From Nomia melanderi (lineage: Eukaryota > Arthropoda > Insecta > Hymenoptera > Halictidae): DNA of 64,000 bases. The DNA is taken from NCBI RefSeq assembly GCF_051020985.1, contig NC_134999.1:21459660-21523659 (forward strand), written 5' to 3'. The notes under the pieces are model-generated. The model worked only from the letters and a program-made list of their open reading frames with translations, searched no databases and had not been told where the DNA came from. Made by a program: the position numbers and the translations under genes. Below are positions 1 to 11,928 of this stretch, piece after piece. Within the stretch, counting starts at the first letter, position 1; each line of letters begins with the position of its first letter.

Positions 1-201
1 ATAAATTGTCTTAACGAGAGCCCGGCAAGAAAAATGGCAAAAAGTTCGGAAGCGCGGGCCGGGGGCGAGATTGCGCGCGCGAAACGAAACGATATCGGGG
101 CTAATAGATTCTCCCCGCGACCAGCTAACTACAAAGCAAGTTTACCAATTTCGCGGGATCGACCGGGAACCGTCGACGTTCGAGGAACGACGCCGCCCGA
201 T

Positions 202-229
202 GCGACGCGACGCGACGCGACGCGACGCG
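202..229. repeat. (GCGAC)n tandem repeat
   Basis: About five tandem copies of the pentamer GCGAC, visible directly. It lies in CpG-rich noncoding sequence. Confidence 0.9.
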
Positions 230-987
230 TTCCACCGCTCGCGCCTGTCGCGTCCCATTAATCCCCGCGATCCATTAACATCTCGTGAATGTAACCGTCA
301 AGGAACATGCGCCGACGTACCGCGCTGCTAATTAAGGGGAATCAATTCGACGCGGCCGACTGCTGCCTCGTCCTTGGATCCTTCCGTCGAGAGTGTCTTT
401 TTCCAAGGATTCAACCGTGCTGGACGATCAATGATATCCTCGTGATCCGCGATCGGCGGACTAAGCTAGCCAACCACCGATCGACAACGTTAATAGATCC
501 TTCGGGTTTCCGTCTGGATCGCCAAGCGCCGGATAGAGCAGCCGAGGAACCAAGAAAATCCGCGCGCGCGTTCCCACCGCCGGTCCATCCGAGCGATAAA
601 ACCGCGTTTCCCGTGTGTGTCGGGTCGCGAGCGCGCGTTACCGAACGACGAGATACTTCCCGATGAAAAATGACTGCGGGATCCCGAGGAAAGAATCCCG
701 GAGTCACGCCGTTAGGGGAGGAACGCGGCGCGCGATCGGTAACGCGAGGATTTCCGAGAGGTCGCGGCACGCGCGGAGGTAAAACCGCCCCGTTCCCAGG
801 CCCTGGCAGGGCCGCGTTGCAGCGCGGCGGCCGCGATTTCGAGATCGAGCGATCGCGATCCCGTGTCTCTCCGGCAATAATTTCTCTTCGGAAACCGGCC
901 TGACGCGAAATCCCCGGGTTTTACTTCGAACACCGCATTGATTAACTTATCTAATCTAATTTAAATGCGAACCGGCGGGGTGTGAGC

Positions 988-990
<3 letters not shown>

Positions 991-1036
<46 letters not shown>

Positions 1037-1037
1037 G
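991..1037. repeat. (TC)n microsatellite
   Basis: Roughly 17 uninterrupted TC units, then one G interruption and several more TC units. Likely polymorphic in length. On the minus strand it reads as (GA)n, a possible GAGA-factor-type binding tract, but no promoter is identified nearby. Confidence 0.95.
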
Positions 1038-2648
1038 CTTCCACCTGTTCCCACCCGTTTCCGCTGGCTTTCTCTCGCTTTCTCTCGCCGGGGACGAACG
1101 CCCCTCGCGGGGCGGGAGGATCCGGGGAACATTAAGCGCGATAGCGAGCGAGCCGGGCGAGACGAGGAGAAAAATGGGGATTCGAGGGTACGTAAGGGTG
1201 GAGAGATCGCCGAGGCGAGTTCGAATCCGAGAAACGAGCAAGACGCCCGACGGATCGGGCAGGGCCAGAGAGAGAACGGGTGCAAGAGATAATGAGGGAA
1301 GCGAGGGTGAAACAAAATTAAGCGATCCGGCGTGGGCGGCCGGGTCGTAGCGCCGGTAATACGAACAGGGTGTACCGTGTACTCGAGTAACGCGAGTTAG
1401 GGCATACAAACCGCTGTGTAACGTATCAAATCGAGTGCTGAACCCGGGATTAAATCGGCGAGAACGGTACAAGGGTGAACGACACTCGTGGAACCTGGGG
1501 GATGAACCGCGCGGGATACGAATTCGGATAACCTTCCTCAAATCGCGCGCGAATCTCGGCGATCTTATTTATTTCTACCTTATGTCGTTCTTTTCCTTTG
1601 ATTCGGTTCTCTCCGATTTGTCGCGGCAACCGTTGAACGTAGATAGAGAATATTGGGAATCCAGAAGCTTCGAGGGCTATCGATATTGAGTGAAGTCGCT
1701 CGAATAGAACGAAATAGTACGTCCTAAAAATGATTTCTGTGTTTAGCGAATAGAGGAATAGACAGGCGCGTGCGCGTTGTCGGGCAAACGTCACGCCTCT
1801 TCTTTCAACGAACCGCTTCGGCCGTGGATCGGCCGAATAATTTCATTCGGGAATATTCCTCCGGTGGAATAACGGATGATTGACAGTACAATAATAACGG
1901 CGATTACGACAATATTGAAGCAGCGGCTGACTTTGTTACGGGCGTAACTAGGGGATTTTCCCCCTGTCCGGGGACACCCTAACCGCCCTTAACTTACTGC
2001 ATCAGTTTCGCAAATTGAACGACCTTGGCTCCGTATCCATTTCACGCGACCATTCGGAGGGAGGATCTTCAGCGTTGCGTGTTCCAGGTTGTCGCACCTT
2101 TTTCATTCGCGTCATTCATTCGAAAATATTCCTTAATATACAGGAACGTCGGAAATCTCACTCGCGTAAACATATGTTGCAATTGGAACTCGGCGTTCAT
2201 TCTTTTGGAAACAAGTGGCTACTCTGTTCTCTAGAGATTTTACGTATACGTTACTTATCGACTAACCCTGCTAAACGTGGTCTCCGTCGAACAATCGACG
2301 CGACCGTTCGAAAGTAAAGAACATCGTGTTCGAATGGAAACGGGGTAAATCGAGTAAATCGAAGGCGAGAAGAAAGGAGCGCGAGACGCGGCGTCGGTGG
2401 AGGGAGGCGGTGGTTCTGACCGTCCACCCCCCGAGCATCGTTTGCCGTTCCTCCCTCCTCTATTTATCATCCGACTACTCGTCTGCTGACTTGTTATTAA
2501 ATTAATCCTTCGTTTAGTCAAATTGATGCATCGATATCATAGAGCAGTCATAACTCACGGCACCCTTTCCGCCGCGATTAGTGCACACGCAGCGGCCCGT
2601 TTTCACGCGCGACCCCTGATCCGAGCAGCAAGGGCCTCTCTCTCCTCC

Positions 2649-2693
2649 CACACACACACAGATTCTCTCTCTCTCTTTCCCTCTCCTCCTCCA
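2649..2693. repeat. Compound (CA)n/(TC)n simple repeat
   Basis: Six CA units followed by a run of TC units and pyrimidine-rich sequence, in otherwise unannotated DNA. Confidence 0.9.
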
Positions 2694-3475
2694 CGGCTCG
2701 CCGATTCCCTATTTGCGCCGATCCCGAATCGCGCTATTTATTAACATCGTTGCTTATCGTTCGCGCGATCGCCGACGCAAGGAACAGGACGCGTCCGACA
2801 GTAAAATTCACTTTCGTTTTTCCCAGAGACCTTACGAAACACAAAACTACGGCACGTTTCAATGTAGACGAACAACTGCTAGCGTCGAACTATTCTACAA
2901 GGGAAATGGAATGGACGTTTAAAAGCAACCCCGAAGAGTCCTCCGGTTGGTATCCGTTTAACGCGAAAATCAACATTTAATTCCGCGAGGCGAGGGAAAA
3001 AAGAAATGTTGCGCGGCGCGGCGCGGTGCGACGCACGTAAAGTAATCGAACCGGGGAAAAAGGAACATAAATCCGCAATAACTGGAGCTGTCCGAATGTT
3101 TATCGGAACGCGGGATCCGATCAATCATGAAACGACAGGAAACAAATACTGAAATCAGTGAGTCCCCGCGCAATTAGTATACGCGATAGAGACGTTGATG
3201 GCGCGGGGAATTTTTTATTTTCCCGTCTCCTCAGGGAAGCGCGCGATCACACAAGGAGGGAGGGCCGGAGGGTGGAAGGAGGTAGCCAGGGGTGCAGAGG
3301 GTGCACGTTTTCAATTTGAATACCGATTAATCTGACCGAATAATCTTACCGTATATTCCGTTCTCCTGGTCCTCCGATATTCGTTTCGTTCGGGGCCGCT
3401 TTGTTTTTCCATTTCTCCTGGCGTGTGTGCGCGCGCGCCTATGCCTGCCTATCCCCCCCGCCCCGCCCTGAAACC

Positions 3476-3508
3476 AAACGAAACGAAACGAAACGAAACG
3501 AAACGGAA
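3476..3508. repeat. (AAACG)n tandem repeat
   Basis: Five to six copies of AAACG, the last one diverged, followed by A-rich and G-rich homopolymer stretches to about 3550. Noncoding. Confidence 0.9.
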
Positions 3509-5396
3509 TGAAACGAGAAAAAAACAAAAACGGGGGGGAAAAAAAAAAGGGAAAAACTAAAACGCTTCCACTTTATCGTGCGGCGCGCAGCAATTAATAA
3601 TAACAACGCAATCGGCCCCGTATCTTTTATAACCTTTCCGGGTATAAATCGCGAAATTCTGGAATTATCAGGCAGCCGGAATGAAAGGCTATTTCCGTCG
3701 CGCGGAATCACGGGCAATATTTTACGCGGGATTGGGGTTGAACGCGGGACACATCGACGTTTGATATTTTTATGCAGTGGCGCCACCGCGGAGAGATTTA
3801 CGAGGCAGATACGCGATCACAAAATGTCCGACACTAAATCAAACGTGTTGCATCGGAAAACATCAGAAATTATTATTGGGACTTTTATGGGATCGATGGG
3901 AACGAAGGAGGAGAGACCGTCACAGAGAGAGAGAGGACAGGAGCGTGCCCTCCCCCGATGTAACGCAACGCGAAGTATCTTCCCGTCGATCTATCCTCGG
4001 ATAAATCCCGATCTATCAGGCCCTACGTCCCCTCCATTTTTATATTCCGACGAAGAACGCGTTATGGCCATTCATTCGGCTGTCTGTCCGCCTCGTTGCC
4101 GGCGCTGCGCGCCCACCGTCCCTTTCGAACGCGTAACGAACCTATCAATCGCTAAAATCCTTACGTCCCCGTGGTTTCCGGGCTGCACCGGACGGAAGTC
4201 AACCCTCTGCTCTCGAGAAAATAATCGACGTCACCCGACGAAATCTAAAGCAATGTTTTTTCAACTCGTATAAACTTGTAGCTTAATCGGCACCGCAGGT
4301 CGGAATGAAAGATCGTTTTGCTGTTAGTGCCTCGTCTTTAACTACCGGGTGACTCTCGAAAGAGTACGATCCGACTGCTCGTTCTAAGGTTAAACAGCTA
4401 TGGGAATACAGAGCAAGTTCCGCGAAATACCACCGGACGCGACGGACGGAAGGAGCACCGAGCAAAGCGTAGGTGTACGCGAGGCAACGGAATTTCGTCG
4501 AAAGATCGTTCCCCGGTGATGAAATCCATTCCTGCTAACGAAGGAACACGAGTTTTCGTTCTGCGAGGCCCACTCCGCGCGCCTCTGGGCTGCTCCTTCC
4601 CTTTCATTCTTTATCCTTGAAAGAAATAAAGGCAGAGTTGTAACAGCGGAATGATTAATATCCGGCTGACAGTTTGTGAAACGGGCAGCCAATAAACGGG
4701 ATAAAAGTACTGGTGAAAAATAGCGCGCTCATTAGGGGTACAGTGACATCTGCGACTGGCTGCGCCGAAACTCCTCGAGAGCAGTCACGCTGGAAGCTGC
4801 CCGGCCGAGGGGGACAAAGAAGACAGGTTTATTAAAGTAATGCCGGATCATTTTAATATCCGAATGGGAACGCACTGCATTCCCAGCCACGCCAATCTCG
4901 AACACACCGTTTCTAATCCTCCTAATCTCTCTCGGACCTCTGCTATTCGACACGTTCGCCGACTCTGTTATACGTAAACGACCACTAGCATTTTCTGCTT
5001 TACGCAAAGTAAACTAAACTAATTTTGCGTACGCGGATTTTCACGAGAATCAGTAACTCGTTCCGTGCAACGTTTGGAAAGTCAACTTCTTACCGTGAAC
5101 ACCGTTGAAACCCGTGTTGCTATCGGTATCGTCGAACAACTTCTTCGTATAGCTTCTTTATTTGATTCCTTCGAAACGTTTCTGCGTAACACTTCAGTGA
5201 ACAAGTAGAGCACAACAGAATCCGATTCTGGTGGAATAACTGAATATCCATGCACAACCGATTGTAAACAAATACCGAGGATGCGTTTAGTCGCAGGATT
5301 GTTGGAGGAATTAAACTTATTTCAATGTGGAATCTTCGAATTATTCGCTAAAGCAACGAACTTTCATCAAATTGTTCGTCGCTAAACAGTCCGGGT

Positions 5397-5410
5397 GGCG
5401 CCATCTGTGG
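5397..5410 (-). promoter_or_regulatory. CTCF-like core motif
   Basis: The minus strand reads CCACAGATGGCGCC, containing AGATGGCGC, which fits the Drosophila CTCF core AGRKGGCGC. It lies about 0.7 kb beyond the 3' end of the senataxin-like gene, and a second CTCF-like site lies just upstream of that gene. Binding is inferred from the motif only. Confidence 0.35.
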
Positions 5411-6107
5411 TACAAATGGCGAGTTTCTTAAATCATTTGCATGGTAAAGAAGTGTGAAAAAGAAATACCGATAGCGATGAAAGTTTATTCGCTGTCTTTA
5501 GCGTATAATCCTAAGATTCCGAAATCATGTGATTCTTTTATAGTCGGTAATTCAAAATATGCGACACCGAGTCGTACGAGTTTGTAATGTCTATTTTATA
5601 CGTTACCTGTGATTGCAGTCTTGTATAGTTCAGCAGTTGACCGTTCGATTCAGGTAGAGTCGCTAATGCATCGAGATATTTTTTGGTAGTCTCGGTATGT
5701 CAGAGAACTATCGGTAGAAAAATACATTGTACACAGTCCGTACGTATCTTCAGTCTGTGACGGATAAGATCAGTATAGAGGATAATTCACGAATGCACGT
5801 TTCTTCGAAAGAAAATAGAAATGACTATTGTTAATAGTAGTCGATGCAGAATACCAACGAAAGAGGACACACAGGCAGACGAAGGTAAACAACCTTTAGT
5901 AGCAATCGTATCACTTCAGTTCGATATATTTAATTGTCGAGTAGATATTTTACAATGTTTACTCCATTTTCTTATAAAAATTAATTTTCTTTTTTTAAAA
6001 AAGCAATATCATAGAAAAGGAAATGATAATCTACAATACAGAGTTTTCACAAGAGAACAAGAAACGTACTTAATAACGTACGGCTTGGAAATATACAAAA
6101 GAAGGTA

Positions 6108-9100
6108 TTAAAAACTAGGTTTCTTAACAACGTGTTGTCGTATTTCCTGAGGTTCCGCTCGAGCGTTAACATTAAAATATATTTTACGTGATTTTGCGTC
6201 CGACAGCAAGGAATTCCACATGATATCCTTCTGGAATAAGAAAATGATTTTCCATTAACAAACGCGAATCGTCGGTGTCACGTGTGTAATTTGAAGATCG
6301 TCTGAACGTGTCTTACATTGAAGACACCAAAGTTACCGCAGATTATCAGACTGTGTTTCGCCCTGGTCAGGGCAACGCAAAGTCTTTGCCTGTCGGATAG
6401 GAATCCGATCTTGTGGCTTCGTACGCAGGACATGATTATCACGTCGCGTTCCTGTCCTTGAAACCCATCGACCGTATTTACTTCGAACTTCATCTTTTTA
6501 CGAAAATTCTCCGGCCGTGACGAAATCCTAAAATCATCACCGATATCAATGCACATTATGCGGGACACCCCGTATACCGTATTATTCGAATAGAAACGAA
6601 CACTGACTTCTCGTTAATTTTATGTTGTATCACAGTTTTCTGATTGTTGTACGGCGTGAGAATACCAAATGTAATAGACTCCCACTTCTCCAGATTGGCG
6701 TAGGTCAACATCGAGTATATCATATTGGCTATGAACTGTGCTTCGTCGGTATTCGAAAAGTTATCGTTGTTCTGGCTTGTATTCAGATTGAAAATTCTGT
6801 ACGAGTGAAACGGAAACTCCTCGTTCCGCGGTATCGCGGTCTTCAGTTTGCCGGCGTAGAAGAATTTATTCGGCCAAGAGGAGATATCGCGTGGCATCCT
6901 GTACTGAGTGTCCAGCATGATGATCGGGTTGTTCGGAGTGAACTCGAAGGCGTTTTGGACCCGGGAGAAGATCGACTGATCCAGTCCGAACCTCTTCGCC
7001 TGTGGACTTATCACTGTGGCGGGTAGCTGATTCGGATCGCCTACCAACACCAGCGTGTTCACGCCCAGCATCAACGGTATCAGGCTCTCCGCTTCGGTGC
7101 TCTGCGTCGCCTCGTCCACGATGCACACCGATATTCCTTTCTTACTGGTAACGAACAGAGACTCCATTTGCTTGTTGTAACAGGAGGACAGGGTGCAAGT
7201 GATGATATCCGCGTAAGCCAGGATTCTGTTCTCAGCGGCCCGCTGTATCCTCGCGAACTCCTTCGAGTTCATTTCGTTCAAGGGCCTGCGGTTCTTCAGC
7301 AGCTCGTACTTGGTGGCCATGTCCGCCAGTTTCATTCTCAGGTATTTCTTGTAAGCCTCGTCCATCTTCTGTGTACTCGCGATCTCGCATTTCAGCGCGT
7401 TCATCTTCGACTCCAACAGACTCTTCTCCTCCTCCACGCTTTCCAGCGGAATGCTCATCGAGTTAGTCGTGGTCTTCTTCATGTCTCGCTTGGCCAGCTC
7501 GGCGACAGAGATGTCCTTCACGACGGGATGCATCACCTCCGACCGACCGATTCGAACCATTCGGAATCGTTTGTGGCTTATGGTGGACCTGATCTGCAGC
7601 AGTCTTAAAGTGATCTCGTCGATGGCGGCGTTCGACGGAGCACAGACTAGTATCTTCAACGAACTCCCGCTACTCGTGTACCTATTGTTCCCGTAGAGCA
7701 CTTGGCTCACTATATTCGCGATGACCTTAGACTTTCCGGTACCCGGTGGACCTTGAATGAAGCACAGCTTCGACTGTTTTTGTACTATGGTCTCGGTCAC
7801 TTTGAACACGGCCTCCAACTGTTTCGGATTCAATTTGTCTTTGGTGATTAACTGTTCCGACGTCGACACGTTCGGCAAACGGTACTGTTCGATCTTCGGG
7901 CTTAAGATCAAGCTCATCACCGGCGACTTGGGAAGGTATTCCAAGGCCTGCACCAACCGCAACGTCGAGCGTAGATAGGTCACGCTTCTCATTCGCTTCA
8001 CTCGATTTACCAGAACGTTCGGTTCCAAAGCCTTCGTTAACATGGTGTACGTTATTAAGACGTGCGGCTTTTTCACATAGTTCTTCAGCTCCTTGTTGTA
8101 ATGGGTCCATTCCGTCAGCACGGTCTGGTGAACGTCGTTCACGTACGCGAACACTTTGTGAAACGTTTGCCCCTTGTCTTGATTTCTGGTATACTCGAAA
8201 AACACCAAGTCCCCGTAATTAGGATACGCCTGTTTCTGCAGATCCTCCCTCGTGACTAGTACCTCGAGCATCAAGGTCGTCAAAGATACATTCGGCGAAG
8301 GCATACTCATTTGAATCGAGTTCTCAACGATGGAACACATAAGCGTGGGTCGTCTGCGATTTTGATCGATAGCCTGAAATTCTTTCGTTATTCCATGCCA
8401 AATTTCTAGCAATAAAAGAGGCGCCATGATTCTGTAGTATTCCTCGTAGGATTTGTAATGCGTGAGCGTCACGTGGAGCTCCTCGTCCGCGACGACGGGC
8501 GCTATCGTGTTTAAATACTGTTGCTCCTCTAGCCAAACTGGATTCCACGAGAAGATACGTAACAAAAATTGGTTCGTCTTGTCGGTTTCCGTTACTTGTT
8601 TCATCACTCTCGTAGGGAGGGGTGCATCTTTCCCCACGAGTTTCTTCAGAACATTCGTCTCCTCGATTTGATACTCGCGTACAGTCTTGATCACCGCGGA
8701 AAAGGACACGCGCTTCTTTAATCTTTTACCCGGGGATTTTATGCTTGTCGTTGAGGTAACGGTGGGGAGGGGACGGTTCTGCGGTGGCAGTGCAGGTGCA
8801 GTCGTTTCTGGTTTTGATTTATTTCTCGCTTCTGATTCCTTCGGACTAATATCCAATACGTCTTTCATTATCCTCGCCAACGTTCGATCTTCCAGGGCTT
8901 CCTGAACTGGAACATTCGCGGTAGCTTTAGCGACGCTGCTTTTTTTCGGTATCTTGCCAACACTGTTGAGATTCAACGAGTTTTGCAGGTGCGTCGATAG
9001 ATCTTTGCTCGTACTTTTACTTGCATCTTTAAGTGTTTTCGGACTCGAACTATTATTTGCTACCGTAGGATCGTTGCAAGTTTTCGACTTCTCCTTCGTT

Positions 9101-11928
9101 TCCTCCGGTTTCGCTGCGGAAAGTGCGGCTTCTATCAGCAAATCGTTTCGCGTCTTCATCGACACTTTTGCCTTCGGTTTGTTAGCGATACGCTTCTTCT
9201 CCCGATTGCTCTCCGAGGACGATTGCTTTTCCTCCATGGCGAGTTTCTTTAACCTTTGCTTCCTACTGTCCGCCAATGCTTTCTTCTCCTCCTTGGTAAG
9301 CGGACTAACCATCTTCTTCTTAGTCGGCGGAAGGCAGCCTGCCCATTTGTTGAGCACTTTTCGGTTCTTCTGCTCTTTAGCGTGCATATATTCTTCTATT
9401 TTAGCCTTATCTCTCAATTCTTTTTTCTCTATAGTAGATAATTTTTGTTTCGCAGGTCTCTCGGAAGCCTGTATAATTTTACTAGTGCCACCCATGGCGT
9501 TTCTTCTTCTGCTAGCCAAATGCAACGGTTCTATCTGAGTTATCCTTTTCTCGGGAGACTTCTTCTTTAAGCCAACTGTAGCAGATTCCGTTGAATGGCC
9601 TATTAAAGGATCACGACCCACGATTCCATGCTTACTCGAACTGAAATTTTTCTTTTCGGCTGGCTCCGAACATGTCGCGCTCTCACGGTTAATTGCATTA
9701 CCGTCGATTGATTTGTTTAACGTGTCCGCGACACGATCCCTGGACTCAACTTCTAACTTTCTCAGACGAGTGCTCGTTATGTCCATTTCGTTTGCACTCC
9801 TCGTACTTTGCAAGGAAGTCTCTTCATCTTTTTCCCGGGCAAACTTGTCTTCTTTCGTTTCCTTTTCTGCTTTGATCTTCTCGTTTATACTCGATCGTGA
9901 TTTATCTGCAGACATATCCGATCCGCTACAGAGATCTTCAAGATCAATAATCTGTACATCCGCATCCTCCTTCTTTATACTGTCGTCTTTCACTTCCCTA
10001 TTAAATTCATCTTCGTTGAGCGTTTGACTACGAGATAATCTACGTAACCAATTTTTGTCTTCGTCGTCGCTGTCGGACAAGGAAACGATTAAATCTTCAT
10101 CGTCGAGCATACTGAATCTCTCGTTTTCAATTTCTACGGCTTCTTCTTTGATCTCGTGTTTAACCGACGCATTCATGCCAAATCTAATGTCAAATAACTG
10201 AGAGCACGGGAAAACATCGTCTTCGCTGTCGCTTAATTTCACAACGTCCTCCTCGGAAAATTTTGTTTTCGGTACATGTTGTATTTTTTTCAGTTTGATT
10301 GGAGATTCAAGCGGTACATCATTCGAGGAATTCCAAAATATACTTTCATCTACATCTGTCAATTGTAATTCTTCTTCCATTTTTATTGCGTTATCACCAG
10401 TAATTACAAAACTTGAAGGAACTTTAGGAGATAACGTTTCAGTCTTCTCACTTTCAGGAGTCTTTAAGTTTACTTTCGAGTCATAATTTCTATTTTCTAT
10501 GCTTACTGCTTTTGTACTAGTATCTCCTATTCTGTGTTCGGACTGCACATTGCAACAATTACGGCTATTTGCTAGATTCTCTTTATTTTTATTATTCAAT
10601 AAATTGCTTTCCATAGATTTGGCTACATTCTGAAAGGTGTTCTTGCTACTTTGATCCGTATCTTTACAACTACTAAGAGCATTTTGCTTTTCCTTACTAC
10701 CGCTGCTCGTATTACTCAACTGGGAATTCATTGAATTTACGAGTCTATCAGATTCCAACACATTATTGTTAAATGAAACGTGAACTATTTCAAGATCATT
10801 ATCGTCCACCGCATTGCTGTGTTCTAAAATGATAATACCCAATTTCAGTCAAATTTTCATGTACTCCTCATAGTTGGCAAATAAGAGAGACAATATTACC
10901 TTTTAAAGATGCTTCTTTTGAACAAGATTCTAAACGATCCAGCAGTTTCGGTATCTTATTTGGAACAACATTCGTATCACAATTTTTTTGTTCCCTCTTA
11001 CGTTTAATGGCATGATCGGATTTATCGTTCGTTATACATTTTGAAGATGCGGTTTTATGATTCAAGGATGGTTCTGCAAGGCTTTGCACTACTATTTGTG
11101 GTTGCTGAAATTGTAATGGTACAAAGGAAAATCAATAAGTCGACAAGCATTACGATAAGCGAATCTCTAGATAATCTAGATTAGACGAGACTAAGATTTA
11201 CCGCAATTAAATGTAATTTATATGCAAACATGGTTTCATCCATATTATCAAAACCAGAACAACCCACTCCAATGACATCATTTGGATTTAACTTGGTCGT
11301 TTGGTATGGTTGCTGTGGGACTCCATTTATAAACACACCGTTAGAACTCTAAAATAATATTATACTATTAAAAGCAATCGTCCAATTCACGTTATTAGAT
11401 CACAAATGTATATACAAACATAAAATTGAAGGACAATTCGATAGTTATATTATGGTTTCATACAAGTCTAAAAGAATGTATGTAATTATTACTAGCTGAT
11501 ATCAGGAACAATTGTAACATTGTCATACCTTTAAATCGGTAACATATAATTCATTTTTCCTATGAAAAAATATGCAATGACGCCTTGAGACGGCCAGACT
11601 AATGCATACTATCTGATTTTCCTTGGCTCTGCCACAAGTGTACTGAAAACAATTCATTTTTCTATCAATGATCCCGTTACTTTAAATTATTATGTAAGTT
11701 CATTGAAGTTCAACGACATTCGGTAATCTGTTGCTACAAAAGGTTGTGTTAACAGAAATACACGAAACTGTCGACTACAATAAGAAACAGTCAACGATAG
11801 AAGTGCGAAAAGAATGATTTACAGGTAAATAATCGTGAACGTACTGTGTGGTCGGGTTTATCGAGAATAATCACGCCAGGCACATTAATTCGTTCCAATA
11901 CGAAATAGCAATCATCTTTCGCTCCCAT
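6108..11928 (-). CDS. Senataxin-like RNA/DNA helicase with N-terminal FHA domain
   Basis: Seven coding exons: 11845-11928, 11529-11642, 11202-11348, 10900-11104, 6608-10823, 6317-6527 and 6108-6230, giving 1699 residues. Residues about 1-115 form an FHA domain (GRAKENQ, SRRHC, SSNGVFING), which binds phosphothreonine in known families. A long charged, probably disordered linker follows, with acidic SIM-like patches near residues 377-481. The C-terminal third is a superfamily 1B helicase of the SETX/Sen1 group: Walker A GPPGTGKS near residue 1205, Walker B VDEAT near 1419, GDPNQLPAT, DGFQGQERD and ALTRAKH. Known relatives resolve R-loops and assist transcription termination in the nucleus. The 80-base intron 6528-6607 restores the frame between the helicase halves. 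Whether other insects share the FHA fusion was not checked; vertebrate SETX lacks this domain as far as I know. Confidence 0.93.

Larger units (their letters stand above)
1..6107. other. GC-rich, CpG-rich block without a supported gene
   Basis: Open frames here are long only because stop codons are rare in CpG-rich sequence. They overlap on both strands, include simple repeats, lack recognisable domains and show no coherent splice pattern. The block holds (GCGAC)n, (TC)n, CA/TC and (AAACG)n repeats, a TATCGATA (DRE-like) octamer at 1678-1685 and a CTCF-like core near 5398. It could be upstream regulatory DNA of a gene lying to the left, or hold noncoding exons, but nothing in the sequence decides this. 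Confidence 0.6.

Noticed and set aside
1205..1230. Possible tRNA B-box (GTTCGAATC)
   Set aside because: The flanks do not form a T-arm stem and no A-box or acceptor stem can be drawn at the right distance.
951..1541. Long minus-strand open frame of 196 codons
   Set aside because: It is built over the (TC)n repeat and CpG-rich DNA, is overlapped by frames on the other strand, and contains Glu-Arg dipeptide runs from the repeat; no domain or splice logic.
3578..4273. Plus-strand open frame of 231 codons
   Set aside because: Composition-driven frame in GC-rich noncoding DNA with no recognisable domain, poor start context and no consistent flanking splice sites.
5821..6111. 96-codon plus-strand frame next to the helicase 3' end
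   Set aside because: Lies in AT-rich sequence antisense to the last helicase exon, shows no domain and includes a polyphenylalanine/lysine stretch from a T/A-rich tract.
7727..8110. Minus-strand second frame within the helicase exon
   Set aside because: Shadow of the real helicase frame, which carries all conserved motifs.
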